Source: Devosia sp. Root436
Lineage (GTDB): Bacteria; Pseudomonadota; Alphaproteobacteria; Rhizobiales; Devosiaceae
Direction of reading: 5' to 3'
DNA: 64,000 bases
Assembly: GCF_001426345.1 (NCBI RefSeq)
Contig: NZ_LMEM01000009.1
Span: forward strand, 388,540 to 452,539
In this document: one piece after another, positions 1-7,606 of the stretch
How positions within the stretch are numbered: position 1 is the stretch's first letter
Layout of the letters: every line of letters begins with the position of its first letter
Position numbers and translations under genes: made by a program
The notes under the pieces: generated by a model
The model's database searches: none
Told to the model about the DNA's origin: nothing
Seen by the model: the letters and a program-made list of their open reading frames with translations, nothing else

Positions 1-1
1 G

Positions 2-124
2 CAGTTTGGCGGCTATTACCTGATCGAGGCGCCGGACCTGGACACGGCCCGGGACTGGGCCAGCAAATGCCCGTCGGCGAAAACCGGCACCGTGGAAGTG
101 CGGCCCGTCTGGCAGCTCGATTAA
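2..124 (+). CDS. YCII/DGPF-domain protein, C-terminal fragment (cut by window edge)
   Basis: The first 40 codons in this frame end at a TAA and read as the C-terminal end of a YCII-related (DGPF) protein: an FGGYYLIE strand, an alternating helix (DTARDWASKCP) and a closing VEVRPV strand. The same elements end the next gene (GYFFIDVPD, VEWANRCPSS, IEIRPI), so the two are tandem paralogues. The start lies outside the window. It is followed 11 bases later by the next gene, whose ribosome site (AAGGAGAA) overlaps this stop, so they are probably one operon with the ECF sigma factor. DGPF proteins have no proven enzyme activity. Confidence 0.75.
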   Translation, partial: QFGGYYLIEAPDLDTARDWASKCPSAKTGTVEVRPVWQLD

Positions 125-135
125 GGAGAATACCC

Positions 136-486
136 ATGCGCTACATGATGATCATCCACCACGACGCCGAAGCCATGGCCAAGGCGCCCCAGCAGGAATT
201 GTGGGCCGAATATGCCGCCTTCAACCAGGCGCTGAACAAGGCCGGCGAAGGCTTTTCCGGCGGCCTGCGGCTGAGCCCGGGCAAGCAGGGCACCGTGGTT
301 CGCAGCAGCGGCGGCAAGACCGACGTGCTCGACGGCCCCTATGCCGACACCCGCGAACAGCTGGCCGGCTATTTCTTCATCGACGTGCCCGATATCGAGC
401 AGGCAGTGGAATGGGCCAATCGCTGCCCGAGCTCGAAATACGGCGCCATCGAAATCCGCCCCATCGTCGAGCAGACCGCATCCTGA
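136..486 (+). CDS. YCII-related (DGPF-domain) protein
   Basis: This is a 116-residue dimeric alpha/beta-barrel protein of the YCII/DGPF family. It starts MRYMMIIHH, carries the family signature as DGPY at residues 66-69, and ends with an IEIRPI strand. The ATG at 136 has AAGGAG about 9 bases upstream. An in-frame start 69 bases earlier lies inside the previous gene and is unlikely. The stop codon shares one base with the ATG of the sigma factor (TGATG), which implies translational coupling. Proteins of this family are the usual genomic partners of ECF42 sigma factors. Their biochemical role is not established, and partnership here is inferred from position. Confidence 0.85.
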   Translation: MRYMMIIHHDAEAMAKAPQQELWAEYAAFNQALNKAGEGFSGGLRLSPGKQGTVVRSSGGKTDVLDGPYADTREQLAGYFFIDVPDIEQAVEWANRCPSSKYGAIEIRPIVEQTAS

Positions 487-1721
487 TGGATGACCTGGCG
501 CGCCGGACGGCAGAGCGGGCGGCGCGCGACAGCTACGGGCGCCTGCTGGCCTTTCTCGCCGCCCGCACGCGGGACGTGGCGGGGGCAGAGGACGCGCTGG
601 CGGAAGCCTTTGCCAGCGCGCTCAAATCCTGGCCGGAACAGGGTGTTCCTGCCAATCCCGATGCGTGGCTGCTGACCGTCGCCCGCCGCCGCCAGACCGA
701 CGCTGTCCGGCGGCGGCAGACCCGCATGGCCGGGGAGGTTCATATCCAGCTCATGACCGAGGAACTCGAAGAGGCGGCCGCCAATCCGCAGACCATCCCC
801 GACCGGCGCCTGGCGCTGATGTTTGCCTGCGCCCATCCCGAGATCGAAGCCGGCATGCGGGCGCCGCTGATCCTGCAGACCATATTGGGGCTGACGGCCA
901 TCGACATCGCCGCCGCCTTCCTCATTCCGCCCGCCACGATGGGCCAGCGCCTGGTGCGGGCCAAGGCGCGCATCCGGGAACTCGGCGTGCCCTTCGCCAT
1001 CCCCGAGCGCGAGGAGCTGGCGGCCCGGCTCGATGCCGTGCTCGACGCCATCTATGCCGCCTATGCCAAGGGCTGGACCGAAATCGGCGACACGGCCGCC
1101 GAGCGGCTGGCCGACGAGGCCATCTGGCTGGGCCGGCTGGTGGTGAGCCTCCTGCCGGACGAACCGGAAGCCAAGGGCATGCTGGCCCTGATGCTCTATG
1201 CCGAAGCCCGAAGGGGCGCGCGGCGGGACGGCGCCGGCGCCTATGTGCCGCTGGAACGGCAGGACATCGAATTGTGGGACGAGCAGCAGATCATGGCTGC
1301 CGAAGCGCTGCTGCGCCAGGCCAACCAGGCCGGCCCCACCGGCCGCTACCAGATCGAAGCCGCCATCCAGTCGGCCCATGTGGCGCGGCGCGTGACGGGC
1401 CGGCCCAACTGGGACGCGGTGGTGGCGCTCTACGATGTGCTGCTGGGCCTGACCCAGTCGCCCGTCGCCCTGCTCAACCGCGCCGCCGCTTTGGCTGAAA
1501 TCGAGGGCGCGGAAGCGGCGTTGACGAGCCTCGACGCCATTGCCGGCGACAGACGCATGGCCGACTATCAGCCCTATTGGGCCGCCCGCGGGCACCTCTG
1601 CGCCCGCGCCGGGCGCAAGGAAGAAGCCTATGAGGCGCTGACCCTGGCCATCGGCCTATCCATCGACGAAGCCGTGCGGCACTATCTCATCGGGCAGCGG
1701 ACAGCGCTGCAGGACGGGTGA
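486..1721 (+). CDS. ECF-type RNA polymerase sigma factor with long C-terminal domain (ECF42-like)
   Basis: This 411-residue sigma factor has a sigma-2 region at about residues 12-80, with an arginine-rich stretch (RRRQTDAVRRR) at the promoter-melting segment. A sigma-4 helix-turn-helix lies at about 125-168 (LTAIDIAAAFLIPPATMGQRLVRAK). It then carries a roughly 240-residue C-terminal extension (DUF6596 followed by TPR-like helices). That size and the linked DGPF genes fit the ECF42 group, where the extension takes the place of an anti-sigma factor in controlling activity. The start overlaps the upstream stop. An open frame reaches back to 201 but runs antisense-like through the previous gene, so it is not used. 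The signal it senses is unknown. Confidence 0.88.
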   Translation: MDDLARRTAERAARDSYGRLLAFLAARTRDVAGAEDALAEAFASALKSWPEQGVPANPDAWLLTVARRRQTDAVRRRQTRMAGEVHIQLMTEELEEAAANPQTIPDRRLALMFACAHPEIEAGMRAPLILQTILGLTAIDIAAAFLIPPATMGQRLVRAKARIRELGVPFAIPEREELAARLDAVLDAIYAAYAKGWTEIGDTAAERLADEAIWLGRLVVSLLPDEPEAKGMLALMLYAEARRGARRDGAGAYVPLERQDIELWDEQQIMAAEALLRQANQAGPTGRYQIEAAIQSAHVARRVTGRPNWDAVVALYDVLLGLTQSPVALLNRAAALAEIEGAEAALTSLDAIAGDRRMADYQPYWAARGHLCARAGRKEEAYEALTLAIGLSIDEAVRHYLIGQRTALQDG

Positions 1722-1739
1722 TATTCCTTTCGCACCAGC

Positions 1740-1827
1740 CGTCACCCTCGGGCTTGACCCGAGGGCTCTGCACTTTCGGAGCGTGGAGCAAGTAAAGTGT
1801 CCTCGGGTCAAGCCCGAGGGATGACGA
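1740..1827. repeat. palindromic intergenic element (family E, one copy)
   Basis: The left arm, GTCACCCTCGGGCTTGACCC at 1741, and the right arm, GGGTCAAGCCCGAGGGATGAC ending at 1825, are near-perfect reverse complements about 85 bases apart. Each arm also folds on itself (CCTCGGG/CCCGAGG). The inner segment contains a second pair (CACTTT at 1771-1776, AAAGTG at 1794-1799). It sits directly after the sigma-factor gene and may also end its transcript. Only one copy is seen in the window. Confidence 0.75.
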
Positions 1828-1866
1828 TCGGGTTTGAGATACGGCTCTAATCGCCCCGCAACCTCC

Positions 1867-1895
1867 CTTGCTCCCCGCCCCCCTTTCGGCTATAG
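1867..1895 (+). promoter_or_regulatory. candidate housekeeping promoter for rplY
   Basis: The sequence CTTGCTC (TTGCTC at 1868-1873) is followed after 16 bases by CTATAG (1890-1895). This matches the CTTG...CTAT pattern of alphaproteobacterial sigma-70 promoters. A start near 1902 would give an 80-base leader before rplY. This is a pattern match only. Confidence 0.4.
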
Positions 1896-1983
1896 CCCGC
1901 GCCATGAAGCGCTCGTCACCCCTGGAGGACGGGCGCGTATGCTGTTGTAGTGACGCATACACCAACCCAGAATGGATTTTTCC

Positions 1984-2619
1984 ATGGCTGCGACTGCAAA
2001 GGTGCTCAAGGCACAGGCGCGTGAGGGAGTGGGCAAGGGGGCCGCTCGCGAACTGCGTCGTCAGGGACTCGTTCCCGCTGTTATCTACGGTGACAAGAAG
2101 ACCCCCATCACCATCGCCATCCCCTACAAGGACGCGCACAAGTACATCTATGCCGGCGGCTTTCTCAGCCACATCATCGAACTCGATGTGGATGGCACCA
2201 AGCACCGCGTGATCCCGCGCGACTACCAGCTCGACCCGGTCAAGGACTTCCCGATCCACGTGGATTTCCTGCGCGTCGGCAAGGGCACCAAGCTCAATGT
2301 CCAGGTGCATGTGCACTTCATCAACGAAGAAGCCAGCCCTGGCCTGAAGCGCGGTGGTACGCTCAATATCGTGCACCACACGCTGGACCTGACCGTCTCC
2401 GCCGACAATATCCCCGAGGAAGTGACCGTCGACCTGACCGGTCTCGATATCGGCGACACCATCCACATTTCTTCGATCAAGCTGCCGGCCGGCGTTACCG
2501 ACCACAGCCATGAAGAAGACGTGACCATTGCCACCATCGTTGCTCCGTCGGCTCTCAAGTCGGCCGGCGACACCGATGATGCGGCTGAAGGCGAAGCAGC
2601 CGAGCCCAAGGCCGAGTAA
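1984..2619 (+). CDS. rplY: 50S ribosomal protein L25/general stress protein Ctc
   Basis: This is the 211-residue long (TL5/Ctc) form of ribosomal protein L25, which binds 5S rRNA in the large subunit. The N-terminal L25 barrel covers about residues 1-95 ([19 protein letters not shown]). It is followed by the Ctc beta domain to about 190 and an acidic, alanine-rich tail. The chosen ATG gives [10 protein letters not shown], the normal family start. An in-frame ATG at 1972 would add four residues, and neither has a strong ribosome site. A terminator follows at 2647, yet pth lies only 70 bases downstream, the rplY-pth order common in Alphaproteobacteria. Confidence 0.95.
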   Translation: MAATAKVLKAQAREGVGKGAARELRRQGLVPAVIYGDKKTPITIAIPYKDAHKYIYAGGFLSHIIELDVDGTKHRVIPRDYQLDPVKDFPIHVDFLRVGKGTKLNVQVHVHFINEEASPGLKRGGTLNIVHHTLDLTVSADNIPEEVTVDLTGLDIGDTIHISSIKLPAGVTDHSHEEDVTIATIVAPSALKSAGDTDDAAEGEAAEPKAE

Positions 2620-2646
2620 TCGACCGCGGATTTCTGCTATAAGTTC

Positions 2647-2676
2647 GAGGCGGCCTTCGGGTCGCCTCTTTCGTTT
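2647..2676 (+). terminator. rho-independent terminator/attenuator between rplY and pth
   Basis: A nine-pair stem, GAGGCGGCC / GGTCGCCTC, is closed by a TTCG tetraloop (2656-2659) and followed by TTTCGTTT. It is a textbook stable hairpin with a short T tract. It ends only about 14 bases before the pth start, so it may partly attenuate read-through into pth. Confidence 0.75.
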
Positions 2677-2689
2677 CTGGAGTGCGTTG

Positions 2690-3388
2690 ATGAAACTGCT
2701 TGTCGGCCTGGGCAATCCGGGCGGCCAATATGAGGGCAATCGCCACAATATCGGCTTCATGGCGCTCGACGCCATTGCCCGCGCCAATTCCATCACCCAG
2801 TTCCGCGCCAAGCATGGCGGCCTGATCGCCGAAGGCAATATCGGCGGCGAGAAGGTGCTCCTGCTCAAGCCGCAGACCTTCATGAACCGCTCGGGCGACA
2901 GCGTGCAGCAGGTGGCCCAGTTCTACAAGATCGCGCCATCGGACATCATCGTCTTCTACGACGAACTGGACCTGGCGGCCGGCAAGGTGCGCGTCAAGGT
3001 CGGCGGCGGCAATGGCGGGCACAACGGCCTGCGCTCCATCGATCCGCAGATCGGGCTCGGCTACAAGCGCGTGCGCCTCGGCATCGGCCATCCGGGCAAG
3101 GAATTCGTCACCCACCATGTGCTGGGCGACTTCGCCAAGGCGGATCGCGACTGGGTCGAGCCGCTGCTCGACGCCGTTGGCAAGTATGCCGGCATGCTGA
3201 TCGCCGGCGATGACAATGGCTTCATGAACAAGCTGGCCCTGGCCACGCGGCCGGCCGAAGAACCCGAAGCCAGGCCGGCGCCCAGGGCGCAGAGCCATAT
3301 AAGACAGGCAAGGCCGGCCAAGCCGCAGGTAGAGCTGCCCAAGGCCGGGCCGATGGCCGAAATGCTGAGGAAATTGCGGGGAGAGTGA
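2690..3388 (+). CDS. pth: peptidyl-tRNA hydrolase
   Basis: This cytoplasmic enzyme releases tRNA from prematurely dropped peptidyl-tRNA. All family motifs are visible: GLGNPG at residues 6-11, the catalytic histidine in NRHNIG (His19), KPQTFMNRSG at 60-69, DELDL at 91-95, and GGGNGGHNGLRSI at 105-117. At 232 residues it is about 40 longer than the Escherichia coli protein. The extra part is a basic, proline-rich tail (RPAPRAQSHIRQARPAKPQ) typical of rhizobial homologues. The ATG follows TCTGGAG. The next gene starts one base after the stop. Confidence 0.96.
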   Translation: MKLLVGLGNPGGQYEGNRHNIGFMALDAIARANSITQFRAKHGGLIAEGNIGGEKVLLLKPQTFMNRSGDSVQQVAQFYKIAPSDIIVFYDELDLAAGKVRVKVGGGNGGHNGLRSIDPQIGLGYKRVRLGIGHPGKEFVTHHVLGDFAKADRDWVEPLLDAVGKYAGMLIAGDDNGFMNKLALATRPAEEPEARPAPRAQSHIRQARPAKPQVELPKAGPMAEMLRKLRGE

Positions 3389-3389
3389 A

Positions 3390-3905
3390 ATGACAGAGGT
3401 CGTGTTCTTCCAGGCGCTGAGCCAGGATGGTTTCGTTACCGACGCTGCCGGCTCGGCGGCCTGGCAAGGCCCCTACTTCATCCCCGAACTGGGCTTTCAT
3501 GACTTCATCGCCGGGGTGACCGCAGTCATCATCGCCCGTGCCACCTATGACAAGATCGCCGCAGGTGGAAAATGGCCCTATGGCGCCATTCCCGGCATTG
3601 TTCCCTCGGATGCGCCGCTCGCCGATATCGGCGTGCCGGTGACGGCGGTGGGGGATGACCCGACGGCTATGGTCGCGGCAGCCAAGGCCAAAGGCGATGG
3701 CACGGCATGGGTGCAGGGCGATACCGACCTGGCCATGCGGCTGATCGCGGAAGGGCTGGTGGACCGGCTGGACCTTTTCGTCATGCCGGCGACGCTGGGG
3801 CACGGCACCGAGCATATCGACCGCCACCACCTGCCCGGCTTCGTGGTGGCCAGCAGCACCAATTTCGCCAATGGGGTGACGCGACTGCGATATGTGCGGG
3901 GGTGA
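3390..3905 (+). CDS. dihydrofolate reductase/RibD-C-like family protein
   Basis: This 171-residue protein has the RibD C-terminal (dihydrofolate-reductase-like) fold pattern. It opens MTEVVFFQALSQDGFV, the usual first strand of the family, has a short loop around ARATYDKI, and a late segment VDRLDLFVMPATLGHGTEH in which the PxxLG turn normally follows the NADPH site. Such proteins are often NADPH-dependent reductases of unknown substrate and should not be taken for essential folate reductase. The ATG follows GGGGAGAGTGAA and lies one base after the pth stop, so the two are co-transcribed. Confidence 0.75.
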   Translation: MTEVVFFQALSQDGFVTDAAGSAAWQGPYFIPELGFHDFIAGVTAVIIARATYDKIAAGGKWPYGAIPGIVPSDAPLADIGVPVTAVGDDPTAMVAAAKAKGDGTAWVQGDTDLAMRLIAEGLVDRLDLFVMPATLGHGTEHIDRHHLPGFVVASSTNFANGVTRLRYVRG

Positions 3906-3934
3906 ACTGCAATCCGCCACATCCACTGCGCGGC

Positions 3935-4045
3935 TCCTCCCCCTTGACGGGGGAGGTTGGGAGGGGGTGTTGAGAGCCACGATATCGGGGCCAAACATCC
4001 CCCCACCCTTGATCCCTCCCCGCAAGGGGGAGGGAGTCGACTGAG
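3935..4045. repeat. palindromic intergenic element, family A copy 1
   Basis: The arms are CTCCTCCCCCTTGACGGGGG near 3935 and CCCTCCCCGCAAGGGGGAGG ending near 4035. Each arm forms its own hairpin, and the two pair with each other. The right side (CCACCCTTGATCCCTCCCC ... CAAGGGGGAGGGAG ... CGACTGAGA) is shared almost base for base with the copy at 9698-9850. It fills the gap between the reductase-like gene and ychF. Confidence 0.8.
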
Positions 4046-4154
4046 AATTCATGCCGATCAGGGGGCCGCCCCCCCCAAGGGAGAGGTGAAGCCCCGCATT
4101 GACATCCGCGCCGATCCGAACCAAGTGGAGGCCAACAGTTTCCGGAGCTTCCCC

Positions 4155-5252
4155 ATGGGTTTCAAGATGGGCATTGTCGGCCTGCCCAATGTCGGCAAGT
4201 CGACCCTTTTCAACGCGCTGACGCGCACCGCCGCCGCCCAGGCCGCCAACTTCCCCTTCTGCACCATCGAGCCCAATGTCGGCGAGGTGTCGGTGCCCGA
4301 CCCACGGCTGGACAAGCTGGCCGCCATCGGCAAGTCGATCAATGTGCTGCCCGCGCGCATGAGCTTCGTGGACATTGCCGGCCTGGTGAAGGGCGCCTCG
4401 CAGGGCGAAGGGCTGGGCAACCAGTTCCTGGCCAATATCCGCGAATGCGACGCCATCGCCTATGTGCTGCGGTGCTTCGAGGACAACAACATCATCCACG
4501 TCGCCAACAAGGTCGATCCGCTGGCCGATGCCGAGGTGGTCGAGACCGAGCTGATGCTGGCCGATCTCGAAAGCCTCGAAAAGCGCCGCGCCGGCGTCGA
4601 GAAGAAGGCCAAGGGCGGCGACAAGGATGCCAAGCTGACGCTCGACCTGATCGATCGCGCGCTGGTGCTGCTGCGCGACGGCAAGTCGGCCCGCTTCGTC
4701 AAGCGCGACGCCGAGGAGGAAAGGGCCTTCGGGGAATTGCAGCTGCTGACATCAAAGCCGGCTCTCTATGTCTGCAATGTCGATGAAGGCTCGGCCGAAA
4801 GCGGCAATGCCATGAGCAGACAAGTCGAGGACTATGCCAAGGGGCACGACGCGGGCGTCGTCATCATCTCCGCCGAGATCGAAAGCCAGCTCGCCCAATT
4901 GCCCGACGAGGAGCAGGCCGAATATCTGGAATCGCTGGGCCTGCACGAAGCCGGCCTCAACCGGCTGATCCGCGAAGCCTACGCGCTGCTGGGCCTGCAG
5001 ACCTATTTCACCGTCGGCCCCAAGGAAACCCGCGCCTGGACCATCCACAAGGGCGACAAGGCTCCGGCCGCGGCGGGCGTCATCCACTCCGATTTCGAGC
5101 GCGGCTTCATCCGCGCCCAGACCATCGGCTACGAGGATTTCGTGACCCTGGGCGGTGAAGTGCCCGCCAAGGAAGCCGGCAAGGCCCGCGACGAAGGCAA
5201 GGAATATGTCGTCAAGGACGGCGACGTCATGCTGTTCAAGTTTAATACCTAG
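4155..5252 (+). CDS. ychF: redox-regulated ATPase/GTP-binding protein YchF (OLA1 family)
   Basis: This 365-residue Obg-like P-loop ATPase binds ribosomes and takes part in translation and stress control. The P-loop is GLPNVGKST at residues 9-17, the switch motif DIAGLVKG begins near 73, and a long coiled insertion ([20 protein letters not shown]) follows at about 140-170. The C-terminal TGS domain includes [14 protein letters not shown] and the family ending VMLFKFNT. The start gives MGFKMGIVG, matching the family. The open frame continues 66 codons upstream only because it runs through a repeat. Confidence 0.95.
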   Translation: MGFKMGIVGLPNVGKSTLFNALTRTAAAQAANFPFCTIEPNVGEVSVPDPRLDKLAAIGKSINVLPARMSFVDIAGLVKGASQGEGLGNQFLANIRECDAIAYVLRCFEDNNIIHVANKVDPLADAEVVETELMLADLESLEKRRAGVEKKAKGGDKDAKLTLDLIDRALVLLRDGKSARFVKRDAEEERAFGELQLLTSKPALYVCNVDEGSAESGNAMSRQVEDYAKGHDAGVVIISAEIESQLAQLPDEEQAEYLESLGLHEAGLNRLIREAYALLGLQTYFTVGPKETRAWTIHKGDKAPAAAGVIHSDFERGFIRAQTIGYEDFVTLGGEVPAKEAGKARDEGKEYVVKDGDVMLFKFNT

Positions 5253-5294
5253 GACCGGCCGCTTCGGAACGGCACGCAGCTGCCCCGTGTGCCG

Positions 5295-5324
5295 TCTCCC
5301 CTTCCCCCTGGCGGGAGAGGGAGA
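5295..5324. terminator. bidirectional terminator-like hairpin after ychF
   Basis: CTCCCCTTCCC pairs with GGGAGAGGGAG (one mismatch, one G-T) around a short loop. It lies between the convergent ychF and LuxR-type genes, 6 bases from the end of the latter. No T tract follows, so intrinsic termination is uncertain. Confidence 0.45.
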
Positions 5325-5330
5325 TCGGCC

Positions 5331-6449
5331 CTACCCCCGCGGCATGTGATCCGTCAGTTGCCGCACCAGCAGCACCAGTTCCACCTGGCGCGAGCAGCCG
5401 GTCTTGGCCATGGCGGTCTTGAGCTGGTTGCGCACGGTTTCGACGCTCCGGCTGGTCTGCCGGGCAATCTCGGCGACGGTCTGGCCGGCCACGATGGCCT
5501 GCACCACGCCGATCTCGGCCGGCGTAAGATCGAACAGGGACTGCACCATGGTCGCACCGGCCAGGCCGGCCTTGGGCTCGCTGAGCACGACGATGGCCAC
5601 CGTGCTGCCGAATATGTCATGCGCCGCCCGCCGGATCGGCACCACCTGGATGACCGAGGTGATGGCGCCACCCACCTCCGCCCGCACCGGGATCGAGCGA
5701 GGGCTGCGCGCCAGCTTGAGCGCTTCGAGCGCGCCCGACAGCATGGTGTCGGCCACGCGGTCATGCAGGCCCAATCGGTCGCTGCCGCGCGTCGTCCACA
5801 CATGGCTCGCCTGGTTGAAGTCGTCATTGGCGAGCACCACCCGGCCACTGGGCGTCAGCGCCGCGGCGGGAAGCCCGAGCGCCGTCAGCGTTTCGATGGC
5901 GGTGCGAACCCGTTCGAAATCCGCCCTGGCGCTGAGCATGGCGGCCCGCGCCAGATGCGGATAGAGGCTGTCGAGCCGGGCCAGGTCGTCGCCGCGGATG
6001 GGACCACGTTCGTAATATTGCTCGATATTCATCACGATCATATCGCCATGCGGCAACTGCACCATGAAACCGGCGGCCCAGCCAAAACCTTCCTCGCGGA
6101 ACAGGTCGCGGACCATGGGATCGGCATCGGCATCGGCAGGACTGTCGAAATAATCGTCTTCATTGACGAAGCGGGGAAGCCCGACCAGCCCCTTGGCCAT
6201 CACACCGCCGACGCGGCTGTTCCGGGTCATCCAGCCTTCATCGAGAAATCGCTGCGCGGCCTTTTCGAGGGCAGGTGCCCGCGCCAGGTGCATGCCGCGC
6301 TCGTTGATCGACAACAGTGCGCCGCCGGCGCTGTTGCTGATCGTACCAAGCCGGGTCAGCAGGTCCGGCCAAAGCTCGGGCACGATCGCGGCTTCATAGG
6401 CGGCCTCCTCGACCGCGGCATAGTCGTCGTCCGACAGCCCCCCTGCCAT
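5331..6449 (-). CDS. LuxR-family transcriptional regulator
   Basis: This 372-residue protein has a C-terminal LuxR (GerE) helix-turn-helix at about residues 300-365: [15 protein letters not shown], then [20 protein letters not shown]. The first 280 residues form an uncharacterised sensor region that looks PAS/GAF-like ([22 protein letters not shown] at about 180-205). No autoinducer-binding or receiver motif is visible. The ATG at 6449 is preceded by GGGAGGGGGAG, a strong ribosome site. A frame extending to 6515 is less likely. It lies tail to tail with ychF and just downstream of the AraC gene on the same strand, so it may belong to the sugar island. Its signal is unknown. Confidence 0.8.
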   Translation of the reverse strand: MAGGLSDDDYAAVEEAAYEAAIVPELWPDLLTRLGTISNSAGGALLSINERGMHLARAPALEKAAQRFLDEGWMTRNSRVGGVMAKGLVGLPRFVNEDDYFDSPADADADPMVRDLFREEGFGWAAGFMVQLPHGDMIVMNIEQYYERGPIRGDDLARLDSLYPHLARAAMLSARADFERVRTAIETLTALGLPAAALTPSGRVVLANDDFNQASHVWTTRGSDRLGLHDRVADTMLSGALEALKLARSPRSIPVRAEVGGAITSVIQVVPIRRAAHDIFGSTVAIVVLSEPKAGLAGATMVQSLFDLTPAEIGVVQAIVAGQTVAEIARQTSRSVETVRNQLKTAMAKTGCSRQVELVLLVRQLTDHMPRG

Positions 6450-6524
6450 GCCTCCCCCTCCCGGCGATAACCGGTTCCCGACAGCAGGATAGTACAGGGC
6501 CTTCCTCTTGACCACATCCGGCAG

Positions 6525-7445
6525 CTAGCCCTCGATCGTGTCCTTGCGCATCTGGCTGGGGGTCATGCCATAGGCCTTGCGGAAGTGTTCGTAGAACTGG
6601 GTCTGGCTGACGAAGCCGGCCTGGAAGGCGACATTGGCGATGGAAAGGCTGCCATCGAACAGCAATGAGCGGGCGCGGATCAGGCGCATGCGGGTGACGA
6701 ATTTCTGCACCGAGATATGCATGACCTTGGTGAAGAGGTTGGTGGCGTAATTGGGGTGCAGGCCCACCACCCTGGCGATATCCTCGGCGCTGAGCGTATC
6801 GGTGATGTTCTCCACGATATGGCGCACCATGCGCACCACATAGCGCACCGGCGAGCCGGTGCGGGTCCGGGTGCCCGATCGTTCGACCCAGGCCGGCAGC
6901 AGCGTATCCCAGCCGGTAATGGCGGCGCGGCGGAACATGGTGCCGATTTCCGAGCGCACGATGTCGGTCCGCAGGGCATTGCCGCTGCGATAGTCCTGGT
7001 GCCAGCGATCCAGCGTTTCGAGCCCGATGCAATCGGGACCGAGCTGGATGACGCCGCCGCCCATCAGCGTCTCGGTGAGCCGCCCGAGCTGGGGCATTTC
7101 AAGGAAGGCGTCCATCGGCAGGTAGATGTTGAGCTGGCGCCCGTCCCCGATGCCGTCGAGCCCGATGGTTTGGTGCGGAATGCCGGCCCAGAAGGCCACG
7201 AGCCGGTCCGAGCCGACGGTCACCGGGCCGCCGTCGAAGGCATAGTCCATGGTGCCGCGCGTGAGCCAGTTGAACTCGATATGCCCGTGGCTATGGGGCT
7301 GCGGCATGATCTGGGGCGCAAAGGAGCGAATACCGAAGCGGCCGAAGGCCTTGCCCGAGGAATAAAAGCTCCGATCCGGACGAGGCGTCGGCCGGGGAGC
7401 CTTGTCGCGCGCGCGGCGCGGCGGAGCGGGGCTCTCAACAATCAT
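6525..7445 (-). CDS. AraC-family regulator, probable activator of the alpha-galactoside operon
   Basis: This 306-residue protein has an N-terminal cupin-like sugar-sensing region (PQPHSHGHIEFNWLTRGTM at about residues 47-65) and a C-terminal AraC domain at about 205-306 with both helix-turn-helices. The second helix-turn-helix has the usual IANVAFQAGFVSQTQFYEHFRKAYGMTP form. It is divergent from the AgpA-like binding-protein gene, with a 161-base shared promoter region. In Sinorhizobium meliloti an AraC-type activator, AgpT, controls the related agp genes, so a similar role is inferred. The start MIVESPAP has GGACGGA upstream. A longer frame to 7514 would run into the promoter region. Confidence 0.82.
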   Translation of the reverse strand: MIVESPAPPRRARDKAPRPTPRPDRSFYSSGKAFGRFGIRSFAPQIMPQPHSHGHIEFNWLTRGTMDYAFDGGPVTVGSDRLVAFWAGIPHQTIGLDGIGDGRQLNIYLPMDAFLEMPQLGRLTETLMGGGVIQLGPDCIGLETLDRWHQDYRSGNALRTDIVRSEIGTMFRRAAITGWDTLLPAWVERSGTRTRTGSPVRYVVRMVRHIVENITDTLSAEDIARVVGLHPNYATNLFTKVMHISVQKFVTRMRLIRARSLLFDGSLSIANVAFQAGFVSQTQFYEHFRKAYGMTPSQMRKDTIEG

Positions 7446-7447
7446 AC

Positions 7448-7534
7448 TTATCCGTCCGTTTCTTTGAAAACCGGAACAAGTCTCTACCATTCCGGATTGT
7501 TTCGGCGATGGCAAGGCGTAGGCTTTTATCCGTC
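7448..7534. promoter_or_regulatory. direct repeat TTATCCGTC in the araC/agpA intergenic region
   Basis: TTATCCGTC occurs at 7448-7456, next to the AraC-gene start, and again at 7526-7534, about 70 bases upstream of the binding-protein gene. Two same-direction copies in a divergent control region would suit an AraC-family activator. Chance cannot be excluded for a 9-base match. Confidence 0.3.
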
Positions 7535-7606
7535 AGCACGGAACATGCCGGAAGGGAGTGTCCGGCCAGCGGCCAATGCGCCACTCCGTTGCAAATGGGA
7601 GGTTCT

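Noticed and set aside
201..485. N-terminal extension of the ECF sigma factor
   Set aside because: It overlaps the DGPF gene in another frame and is arginine-rich noise. The ATG at 486 matches the sigma-2 start.
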